Below, piece after piece: positions 1 to 6,045 of a stretch of 10,979 nucleotides of DNA. Origin of the DNA: Pseudomonadota bacterium. GTDB lineage: Bacteria > Pseudomonadota > Alphaproteobacteria > Rhizobiales > Beijerinckiaceae. The notes beneath the pieces were generated by a model. It saw nothing but the letters and a program-made list of their open reading frames with translations. It ran no database searches and was not told where the DNA came from. Every line of letters begins with the position of its first letter. Position 1 is the stretch's first letter. The stretch spans positions 1-10,979 of the forward strand of contig JAGWRL010000087.1 of assembly GCA_028876585.1 (NCBI GenBank), written 5' to 3'. Both the position numbers and the translations under genes were made by a program.

Positions 1-170
1 CGCAACGGCTTGAGCGCGCGGGAAGCCGCGTCGAGCGCTGCGCGGGTGTCGCCGGCGGAGGCGGCGGGGATGACGCCGAGCGATTTTTCGCTGACGGGAG
101 ACATCACTTCCAGCGAGGCGGTTCCCTTCTTCCAGGCGCCGTCGATGAAAAGGCCGAACTTGTCGTACAT
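1..170 (-). CDS. Aldehyde dehydrogenase family protein, N-terminal part (truncated by window edge)
   Basis: The first 56 codons of a minus-strand gene that runs off the left edge. The protein begins MYDKFGLFIDGAW, and residues 24-34 read SPVSEKSLGVI. This matches the usual N-terminus of NAD(P)-dependent aldehyde dehydrogenases: a short strand ending in IDG.W, then a SPxxEkxLG-type strand and a helix rich in Ala. Family members oxidise an aldehyde to a carboxylate in the cytoplasm. The catalytic Cys and Glu lie outside the window. The ATG is 2 bp after the iolG stop (TGACCATG), with AGGAG about 11 bp upstream inside iolG, so the two are probably cotranscribed and translationally coupled. From memory the wording is closer to succinate-semialdehyde or 2-oxoglutarate-semialdehyde dehydrogenases than to IolA/MmsA, but 56 residues cannot settle the substrate. 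Confidence 0.85.
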   Translation of the reverse strand, partial: MYDKFGLFIDGAWKKGTASLEVMSPVSEKSLGVIPAASAGDTRAALDAASRALKPL

Positions 171-172
171 GG

Positions 173-1180
173 TCAACCAAGCTCCTGCACGCGCACCGTG
201 CGGCCTTCGCGAACCGACAGATTGGCGGCTTCGGCGAGCATCAGCGCCTTGCGCCCGTCCTCGAACCCGACTTCGGGCGCAGTCCCCTTCTCGACGGCGT
301 CGACGAAGGCGTCGATCTCGGCGGCGAAGGCCTTGTCGTAGCGCTCGATGAAGAAGTTCAGCAGCGGCGGCGCTTCGTCGGTGAACTTCGCGCCATAGAG
401 GCGCAGGTTGCTTGTCGTGCGGTTGGTCGAGATCGCCATGCCCTCGCTGCCGAAAGCCTCAACGCGCTGGTCGTAGCCGAACACCGCGCGGCGCGAGTTG
501 AGGATCGTGCATTGTTTGCCTGACGCCGTCGTCATCAGCACGGTCACGGTGTCCCAGTCGTCGCAGCGTTGCATCAGCGCCGGCGAGACGAGGCGCGCGC
601 CCGTGGCGGTGACGCTGTCGATCTCTTCGCCCAGAATGAAGCGCGCCATGTCGAAATCATGGATGGTCATGTCGCGGAAGATGCCGCCGGAAACCTCGAT
701 ATAGGCGTCGGGCGCGATGTCGGGATCGCGCGAGATGATCGTCACCTGATGTACTTCGCCAATGCGGCCCGCTTCGATGGCCTGGCGCACGGCGCGGTGG
801 CCCTTGTCGAAACGGCGCACGAAACCGAGCATGATGGGCAGCATCGTGCCCGCGATCGTCTTGGCGCAGGCGTTGACCCGCGCCAGCGACAGGTCGATCG
901 GCTTTTCACACAGGATCGGCTTGCCGGCCGCGACGGCCTGTTCGATGAAATCGGCGTGGGTCGAAGTCGAAGATGCGATCAGCACGGCGTCGACGTCGTT
1001 GGCGGCGAAGACCTGCGCCGCCGACGCGAATTCGCGCACCCCGAGTTTCTGCGCGACTTCGTTCGAGGCTTTCGCCACGACGTCGAACACCCCCGCGAGC
1101 GCGGCTCTGGGATGCGACGCGATATTTTCGGCGTGCATCCGCCCGATCCGGCCACAGCCAAGCACGGCGATTCTCAGCAT
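173..1180 (-). CDS. iolG: Inositol 2-dehydrogenase (Gfo/Idh/MocA family)
   Basis: 335-residue NAD(P)-dependent oxidoreductase, probably oxidising the axial 2-OH of myo-inositol to 2-keto-myo-inositol (scyllo-inosose), the first step of inositol catabolism. The N-terminus has the Rossmann motif GCGRIG (residues 8-13). The EKP signature holds Lys93, and FRDMTIHDFDM supplies the Asp170/His174 pair. These correspond to the catalytic Lys, Asp and His known in the family. The length is typical. The frame extends 13 codons upstream, but I chose the ATG at 1180: it has AGGGAGA six bases upstream, and the conserved strand LRIAVLGCG begins right after it. It is divergent from the iolD remnant and followed 2 bp later by an aldehyde dehydrogenase. 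The iolG name rests on sequence character plus the iolD neighbour; a related polyol or sugar dehydrogenase is possible. Confidence 0.82.
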   Translation of the reverse strand: MLRIAVLGCGRIGRMHAENIASHPRAALAGVFDVVAKASNEVAQKLGVREFASAAQVFAANDVDAVLIASSTSTHADFIEQAVAAGKPILCEKPIDLSLARVNACAKTIAGTMLPIMLGFVRRFDKGHRAVRQAIEAGRIGEVHQVTIISRDPDIAPDAYIEVSGGIFRDMTIHDFDMARFILGEEIDSVTATGARLVSPALMQRCDDWDTVTVLMTTASGKQCTILNSRRAVFGYDQRVEAFGSEGMAISTNRTTSNLRLYGAKFTDEAPPLLNFFIERYDKAFAAEIDAFVDAVEKGTAPEVGFEDGRKALMLAEAANLSVREGRTVRVQELG

Positions 1181-1186
1181 GAAAAT

Positions 1187-1193
1187 TCTCCCT
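1187..1193 (-). promoter_or_regulatory. Ribosome binding site that sets the iolG start
   Basis: On the minus strand this reads AGGGAGA, six bases before the ATG at 1180. The alternative upstream ATG at 1219 lacks a comparable site and would add 13 residues (MQHSLLRGLGRIF) not expected before a Rossmann strand. Confidence 0.65.
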
Positions 1194-1200
1194 AGACCTC

Positions 1201-1228
1201 TAAGCAATGAATGTTGCATATTCGCTTA
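1201..1228. promoter_or_regulatory. Nested inverted repeats in the divergent promoter region, possible operator
   Basis: An outer dyad TAAGC (1201-1205) / GCTTA (1224-1228) surrounds an inner dyad GAAT (1209-1212) -N7- ATTC (1220-1223). The centres differ by 1.5 bp, so they are two overlapping dyads and not one perfect palindrome. They lie within both candidate promoters, where a repressor such as an IolR-type regulator would act. No regulator gene is in the window, and I cannot match the repeat to a known operator. The rest of 1181-1286 holds only the ribosome binding sites. Confidence 0.3.
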
Positions 1229-1236
1229 GATGTCAA
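1207..1236 (-). promoter_or_regulatory. Candidate iolG promoter
   Basis: On the minus strand there is a perfect TTGACA (positions 1236-1231), then 18 bases and ATTCAT (1212-1207), a weak -10. Transcription would begin near 1200, leaving a leader of about 20 bases that contains the ribosome binding site. The -35 is convincing and the -10 is not, so the exact promoter is uncertain. Confidence 0.35.
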
Positions 1237-1242
1237 TATACG
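1214..1242 (+). promoter_or_regulatory. Candidate promoter of the iolD-remnant operon
   Basis: TTGCAT (1214-1219), a 17-base spacer and TATACG (1237-1242) give a plausible sigma-70 layout about 45 bases before the iolD start. It overlaps the candidate iolG promoter head-on, so a regulator bound here could control both directions. Neither hexamer is a strong match. Confidence 0.35.
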
Positions 1243-1286
1243 TTTCACATCGAGGCGCGATCCACGAGTCGGCGGGAGGAGGCGAG

Positions 1287-1912
1287 ATGTCCCAGGGTAC
1301 CGTTCGCTTGACCATGGCGCAGGCCGTGGTGCGCTGGTTGACGCAGCAGTTCACCGAGATCGACGGCGCGCGCGCCCATGCTCGCCGGCGTGTTCGCCAT
1401 TTTCGGCCACGGCAATGTGACCTGCCTGTCGGAGGCGCTGGAAAGCGCGCAGGACCGTCTGCCGACCTGGCGCGGGCAGAATGAGCAATCGATGGCGCTG
1501 GCGGCGATCGGCTTCGCCAAGGCCAAGCGGCGCCGCCAGCTCATGATCGCGACGTCCTCGATTGGACCGGGCGCGCTCAACATGGTGACGGCGGCGGGCG
1601 TGGCGCACGCCAACCGCCTGCCGGTGCTGCTGCTGGCGGGCGATGCGTTCGCCAACCGGCTGCCTGATCCGGTGTTGCAGCAGGTCGAGCATTTCGGCGA
1701 TCCGACGATCACCGTCAACGACGCGTTCAAGCCGGTGACGCGCTACTGGGACCGCATCAACCATCCCGCGCAGATCCTCGCTTCGCTGCCGCAGGCGGTC
1801 GCCGCGATGCTCGATCCCGCCGATTGCGGGCCGGCGTTCCTCGCGGCCTTCGGTGCAGGAGGCCTGCAAACGGCAAGAGCAAATTCGCGCCAACCAGCGC
1901 GTCGGAGTGTGA
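1287..1912 (+). pseudogene. iolD: Degenerate 3D-(3,5/4)-trihydroxycyclohexane-1,2-dione acylhydrolase (iolD) remnant
   Basis: IolD is a ThDP-dependent enzyme, usually a little over 600 residues, that opens the inositol-derived ring. Here it survives as three pieces in three frames. Piece 1 (1287 to about 1374) starts MSQGTVRLTMAQAVVRWL after GGGAGGAGG, as IolD proteins do. Piece 2 (about 1372-1845) continues with FAIFGHGNV, RGQNEQSMALAAI, TSSIGPGALNMVT, NRLPVLLLAGD, FGDPTITVNDAFKPVTRY and DPADCGPAFLA, all characteristic of the N-terminal ThDP domain. Piece 3 (about 1844-1912) reads RPSVQEACKRQEQIRANQRV and then VGV-stop minus the shared V, resembling the extreme IolD C-terminus. The break between pieces 1 and 2 lies in GGCGCGCGCGCC. 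The break near 1843-1850 removes about 400 codons, including the central and C-terminal ThDP-binding regions. Translation from the native start stops at 1484. A functional enzyme is impossible from this copy; another iolD could exist elsewhere. Confidence 0.88.
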
Positions 1913-1916
1913 GAGC

Positions 1917-2729
1917 ATGAATCGCATCGATGGAAAGATCGCCGTCGTCACCGGCGGCACGCAGGGCCTGGGCGCGGCGATCGCGCGCCTCTTTGCCGAG
2001 GCGGGCGCGGCGGGCGTCGCGATTGTCGGTCGCGACCGCGCCAAGGGCGAGGCGGTCGCGGCCGACATCGCCGCCAAGACCGGCGTCGCGGTCCAGATGA
2101 TCAAGGCCGATCTCGGCGATATCGACGCCGTGCGAGCGATCATCCCCGCCGCCGAAAGAGCCTTCGGCCGCGTCGATATCCTCATCAACGCCGCCGGCCT
2201 GACCGATCGGGGCAACATGTTCAACACCAGCCCCGATCTGTTTGACCGCATGCTCGCCGTCAACACGCGCGCGCCGTTTTTCCTGATTCAGGACGCGGCG
2301 AAGGTCATGGACCGGATGGGCATAGAGGGGCGGATCGTCAATATCGGCACCGCCTCGGCCCGCGCCGGCCAACCCTTCCTGGCGCCCTACGCGGTCTCGA
2401 AAGGCGCGCTGACGACGCTGACCCGTCACGCCGCTTTCGCGCTGATGCGAAACCGCATCCACGTCAATCAACTCGATATCGGCTGGATGAATTCCGACAA
2501 CGAACGGGCGCTGGTGTTGTCGGAAACGGGCGATCCCGGCTTCATCGACCGCGCGGCGGCGGGCAAGCCGTTCGGCCGCATCCTCGACCCCAGGGAAGTG
2601 GCGCGGGCGGTCCTGTGGATGGCGTCCGACGATTCCGGGATGATGACCGGCGCCGTCATCGCGTTCGACCAATCCGTCTGGGGCGGTTACGATGACGCGC
2701 CGGTTCCCATGAAGCGGCTGGAGGCTTGA
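1917..2729 (+). CDS. SDR family NAD(P)-dependent oxidoreductase
   Basis: 270-residue classical short-chain dehydrogenase/reductase, cytoplasmic. The cofactor motif TGGTQGLG is at residues 12-19, the NAA motif at 91-93 and the structural Asn at 116. The catalytic Ser147, Tyr158 and Lys162 fall in TASARAGQPFLAPYAVSKGA. The C-terminal loop is long, with a distinctive DIGWMNSDNE stretch over the substrate site. I chose the ATG at 1917 because GGAG lies 9 bases upstream and the frame before it is the iolD tail read in another frame. It begins 4 bp after the iolD-remnant stop and ends 4 bp before the next gene, so it belongs to that operon. The likely substrate is a polyol or keto-sugar such as an inositol or its keto form, inferred only from the neighbours. 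The gene looks fully intact, unlike iolD. Confidence 0.88.
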   Translation: MNRIDGKIAVVTGGTQGLGAAIARLFAEAGAAGVAIVGRDRAKGEAVAADIAAKTGVAVQMIKADLGDIDAVRAIIPAAERAFGRVDILINAAGLTDRGNMFNTSPDLFDRMLAVNTRAPFFLIQDAAKVMDRMGIEGRIVNIGTASARAGQPFLAPYAVSKGALTTLTRHAAFALMRNRIHVNQLDIGWMNSDNERALVLSETGDPGFIDRAAAGKPFGRILDPREVARAVLWMASDDSGMMTGAVIAFDQSVWGGYDDAPVPMKRLEA

Positions 2730-2733
2730 ACTC

Positions 2734-3795
2734 ATGCAGACAATCAAAGGCCCGGCGGTCTTCCTCGCCCAATTCGCCGCCGACGCGGCGCCCTACAACA
2801 CGCTGCCCGCGCTCGCCGCCTGGGCCGCCGCCAAAGGCTTCAAGGGCGTGCAGATCCCGACCTGGGACACGCGCCTCATCGACATGAAGCAGGCCGCAGA
2901 AAGCGCGACCTATTGCGACGAGTTGCAGGGGATGCTGGCCGACCACGGGCTCGTTCTGACCGAGTTGGCGTCTCATATCACCGGCCAGTTGGTCGCCGTG
3001 CATCCCGCCCATGACAAGATCATGGACAGTTTTGCGCCCGCCCATGTCCGCGACAATCCGACGGCGCGGCGCGCCTGGGCGCAGGAGCAGTTGCGCTTCG
3101 CCGCCCGCGCCTCGCGGCGTCTCGGCCTCAAGACGCACACGACCTTTCCCGGCGCGCTGCTCTGGCCCTATCTCTATCCCTATCCGCAATGGCCCGAGGG
3201 GTTGGTTGAGGAGGGCTTTACGGAACTGGCCGCGCGCTGGCGTCCGATCCTCGACGATTTCGACGCGCAGGGCGTCGACGTCTGTTACGAAATCCACCCT
3301 AGCGAGGACGTGCATGACGGCCATAGCTGGGAGTATTTCCTCGAAAAACTCGGCGGCCATCCGCGCGCCAACATCATGTACGATCCCAGCCATTTCGTGT
3401 TGCAGGCGCTCGATTATCTCGCCTTCATCGACCATTACCACGACCGCATTCGCGCCTTTCATGTGAAGGACGCCGAGTTCCGTCCCGACGGAAAATCGGG
3501 CGCCTATGGCGGCTATCAACCATGGTCGAAGCGCGCCGGCAGGTTCCGCAGCCCCGGCGACGGGCAGATCGATTTCAAGGCGATCTTCACCAAGCTTTCG
3601 ACCTATGGCTTCGAGGGATGGGCGACGCTCGAATGGGAGTGCTTCATCAAGAACCCCGAGGACGGCGCGCGCGAAGGCGCCGAGTTCATCAGGGATCACA
3701 TCGTCAAAATCTCCGACCGCGCTTTTGACGATTTCGTCAAATCGGGCGCGAACAAGGCGGCGAACCGGGCGATGCTCGGGCTGGAGGAAAAATGA
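2734..3795 (+). CDS. Sugar phosphate isomerase/epimerase-like TIM-barrel protein (AP endonuclease family 2 fold)
   Basis: 353-residue xylose-isomerase-like TIM barrel. Four likely divalent-metal ligands sit at barrel-strand ends: Glu186 (YEIHPSED), Asp217 (MYDPSHF), His243 (AFHVKDAEF) and Glu300 (TLEWECF). This arrangement is known in 3-epimerases, IolE-type dehydratases and related sugar isomerases. The N-terminal part has KGVQIPTWD. It is longer than typical IolE or IolI (roughly 280-300 residues) and lacks an obvious match to either, so I do not assign an iol name. GGAGG lies 9 bases before the ATG. Its stop overlaps the next start in ATGA, and pairing with a Gfo/Idh/MocA gene is common for this family. 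A role in isomerising or dehydrating a keto-inositol or keto-sugar made by the flanking dehydrogenases is plausible but inferred. Confidence 0.83.
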   Translation: MQTIKGPAVFLAQFAADAAPYNTLPALAAWAAAKGFKGVQIPTWDTRLIDMKQAAESATYCDELQGMLADHGLVLTELASHITGQLVAVHPAHDKIMDSFAPAHVRDNPTARRAWAQEQLRFAARASRRLGLKTHTTFPGALLWPYLYPYPQWPEGLVEEGFTELAARWRPILDDFDAQGVDVCYEIHPSEDVHDGHSWEYFLEKLGGHPRANIMYDPSHFVLQALDYLAFIDHYHDRIRAFHVKDAEFRPDGKSGAYGGYQPWSKRAGRFRSPGDGQIDFKAIFTKLSTYGFEGWATLEWECFIKNPEDGAREGAEFIRDHIVKISDRAFDDFVKSGANKAANRAMLGLEEK

Positions 3796-4955
3796 GCCAT
3801 CAACGTCAACTTCGCCTCGGCATGGTGGGGGGCGGCGAAGGCGCCTATATCGGCAACATTCATCGCCTGGCCTCCCGCCTCGACGGCGCCTGGCAGCTCG
3901 TGGCCGGCGCGTTCGACGTCGACCCCGCGCGCGGCCGCGCGTTCGCGCTGTCGCAGGGGATCGAGGCGGCGCGCAGCTACGGGACCTATCAGGAACTGAT
4001 CGCGGGCGAGAAGGAGCGCGACGATCGCGTCGACGCGGTCGCGATCTGCACGCCGAACTTCACCCATTACCCGATCGCCAGGGCGTTGATTGACGCCGGC
4101 TTCGACGTCATCTGCGAGAAGCCGCTGACGGCGACGCTGGAGGACGCCGTGGCGCTGGAGAGACTGGCGCGCGAGAGCGGCCGCTTCGTCGGCGTCACTT
4201 ACACCTATTCCGGCTATCCGATGGTGCATGAGGCGCGCGTGCGCGTCGCGCGCGGCGAGATCGGCGCGGTGCGCACCGTGCAGGTCGAATATCCCCTGGA
4301 ATGGATGTCGACCGCCATCGAGAAACAGGGCAACGCCCAGGCCGCCTGGCGCACCGACCCGAAGAAGAACGGCCGCGGCGGTTCGATCGGCGACATCGGC
4401 ACGCACGCCTATCATCTCGCCGGTTTCGTCACGGGGTTGAAGCTGGAGGCGCTCACCGCCGATCTCGCGACTTTCGTCGCCGGCCGGGCGCTCGACGACA
4501 ACGCGCATGTGATGATGCGCTACGAGGGCGGCGCGCGCGGGCTTCTCTGGTCGTCGCAGGTCGCTCTGGGCAATTCCAACGGCGTGCGGCTGCGCGTGTT
4601 CGGCGAGAAAGGCTCGTTGCAATGGTTCCAGGAACAGCCGAACGAACTCGTCTACGCGCCGCTCGACGGGCGCGTGCAGACGATCAAGCGCGGCGCCGAC
4701 GATCTGTCGGAGGACGCGAAGGCGCGCATCCGCACGCCGCCGGGCCATCCCGAGGGCTATCTCGAAGCTTTCGCCAATCTCTACGCCGGTTTCGCCGAGG
4801 CGATCCGCGCCCGGCGCGAGCGCCGCGAACCCGGCCCGATCGGCCGCAACGCGCCGTTGGCCTATGACGGTTTGAAGGGCGTCGCCTTCGTCGAGGCGGT
4901 CGTCGACAGCCACGAAGCCAGCGATCAGCCGTGGTTGAAGCCGAAGGCAGTGTAG
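3792..4955 (+). CDS. Gfo/Idh/MocA family oxidoreductase
   Basis: 387-residue NAD(P)-dependent sugar/polyol dehydrogenase, distinct from the iolG product across the promoter region. The Rossmann motif reads GMVGGGEGAYIG (residues 10-21), a longer glycine loop typical of one branch of this family. The EKP motif contains Lys110, and GDIGTHAYHL gives Asp201, His205 and His208 as the probable catalytic and binding residues. The C-terminal half is the usual open beta-sheet domain. The start overlaps the previous stop by 4 bp (ATGA) with GGAGGA just upstream, so translation is coupled to the TIM-barrel gene. Members act on varied inositols, glycosides and 3-keto sugars; the substrate cannot be read from sequence alone. 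It is the last gene of the rightward operon and converges on korB across 34 bp with no clear terminator. Confidence 0.86.
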   Translation: MSHQRQLRLGMVGGGEGAYIGNIHRLASRLDGAWQLVAGAFDVDPARGRAFALSQGIEAARSYGTYQELIAGEKERDDRVDAVAICTPNFTHYPIARALIDAGFDVICEKPLTATLEDAVALERLARESGRFVGVTYTYSGYPMVHEARVRVARGEIGAVRTVQVEYPLEWMSTAIEKQGNAQAAWRTDPKKNGRGGSIGDIGTHAYHLAGFVTGLKLEALTADLATFVAGRALDDNAHVMMRYEGGARGLLWSSQVALGNSNGVRLRVFGEKGSLQWFQEQPNELVYAPLDGRVQTIKRGADDLSEDAKARIRTPPGHPEGYLEAFANLYAGFAEAIRARRERREPGPIGRNAPLAYDGLKGVAFVEAVVDSHEASDQPWLKPKAV

Positions 4956-4989
4956 GGTTTGAAGCGTGAGGCGGGCGCGCTCGCGCGGC

Positions 4990-6045
4990 CTAGCGCAGCG
5001 CCGCGTTGATCGCCTCCAGCGCTGTTGAGCCGGGGCACAATTCCGCTTCGCTCATGACGTTGAGCGGCTGCCTGGCCGTGCCGAGCCGATCATGCAGCGT
5101 GACGGATTCGGGGTCGAGGTAGACGAGGCCGGTGATGAACCGGCCGTCGCTGTGATGGCGTTGCAGGCTCGCCAGCGCGGCGGCCTTGTCGTGCACGTCG
5201 TGGCTGTCGTCGAGCTTCTTCAGCGCGATCGTCGAGCCGTCGTGCATCCGCACGAGTTCGGTCGCACCGGGCGCGACGTCGATCTCGATCTGCTCGCGCG
5301 GCGCGATGAAGTCCAGCGCGTTCAGCGCCAGATTGTGCTCGCGCACGTAATCGAAGCTCTTGGTCGAGCCCTCGTGGTTGTTGAAGGTCACGCAGGGCGA
5401 GATCACGTCGATGAAGGCCGCGCCGCGATGCTCGAACGCCGCCTTGATCAGCGGGACCAACTGCTTGCGGTCGCCGGAGAAGCTGCGCGCGGCGAAGGTC
5501 GCGCCGAGTTCGATCGCCAGCGCCACCAGATCGATCGGCGTATCCTTGTTCTCGACGCCCTTCTTCGACTTGCTGCCGGAATCCGAGGTCGCCGAGAATT
5601 GGCCCTTGGTCAGGCCGTAGACGCCGTTGTTCTCGCAGATATAGACCATGTCGACGCCGCGCCGCATCGCATGCGCGAATTGGCCGATGCCGATCGAGGC
5701 GGTGTCGCCGTCTCCCGACACGCCGAGATAGATCAGTTCGCGATTGGCGAGGCTCGCCCCGGTCAGCACCGAGGGCATGCGGCCATGCACGGAGTTGAAG
5801 CCGTGGCTCTGTCCCAGCATGTAGGTCGGCGTCTTCGATGAGCAACCGATGCCGGAGAGTTTGGCGATGCGATGCGGCGGCAGGCTCAGTTCGTAACAGG
5901 CGTGGATGATCGCCGCGCTGATGGCGTCATGGCCGCAGCCGGCGCACAAGGTCGACATCGCGCCTTCGTAGTCGCGATGGGTGAAACCGAGCGCGTTGGC
6001 TTCCAGCGCCGGGTGGTGGAACTTGGGCTTGACGAGAAAGGTCAC
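4990..6045 (-). CDS. korB: 2-oxoacid:ferredoxin oxidoreductase, beta subunit (probably 2-oxoglutarate)
   Basis: 351-residue beta subunit carrying thiamine diphosphate and a [4Fe-4S] cluster. The expected cluster ligands are Cys34 and Cys37 (CAGCGHD), Cys68 (GIGCSSKTP) and Cys218 (SPCVTF). The ThDP/Mg motif is GDGDTASIG (residues 111-119), followed by ENNGVYGLTKGQFSAT. With KorA it oxidatively decarboxylates a 2-oxoacid with CoA and reduces ferredoxin in the cytoplasm. The family wording (TLCAGCGHDAI, SATSDSGSK) is that of proteobacterial 2-oxoglutarate-type enzymes; a pyruvate or branched-chain substrate is not excluded. The start is GTG at 6045, overlapping the korA stop (GTGA), with AGGAGG seven bases upstream. 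It is the last gene of the operon. Confidence 0.9.
   Translation of the reverse strand: MTFLVKPKFHHPALEANALGFTHRDYEGAMSTLCAGCGHDAISAAIIHACYELSLPPHRIAKLSGIGCSSKTPTYMLGQSHGFNSVHGRMPSVLTGASLANRELIYLGVSGDGDTASIGIGQFAHAMRRGVDMVYICENNGVYGLTKGQFSATSDSGSKSKKGVENKDTPIDLVALAIELGATFAARSFSGDRKQLVPLIKAAFEHRGAAFIDVISPCVTFNNHEGSTKSFDYVREHNLALNALDFIAPREQIEIDVAPGATELVRMHDGSTIALKKLDDSHDVHDKAAALASLQRHHSDGRFITGLVYLDPESVTLHDRLGTARQPLNVMSEAELCPGSTALEAINAALR

Noticed and set aside
1237..1248. TATACGTTTCAC as a LacI-family operator half-site.
   Set aside because: Only one half resembles the usual CGTTTCA pattern, with no mirror half beside it; it overlaps the candidate -10 and is explained by that.
1287..1912. Programmed frameshifting that would rebuild a working IolD.
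   Set aside because: Even with both frames joined, about 400 codons of the enzyme, including cofactor-binding regions, are absent, so recoding could not give a functional protein.
3696..4913. A 405-codon minus-strand open frame antisense to the second Gfo/Idh/MocA gene, with another (2656-3699) antisense to the TIM-barrel gene.
   Set aside because: The sense strand encodes proteins with all catalytic residues; the antisense products are composition-driven and have no recognisable fold.
4984..5005. Hairpin CGCGGC (4984-4989) / GCCGCG (5000-5005) at the convergent ends of the Gfo/Idh/MocA gene and korB, considered as a terminator.
   Set aside because: The stem overlaps the end of the korB coding sequence, the loop is ten bases and no T-rich run follows on either strand. 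GC-rich DNA gives such stems often.
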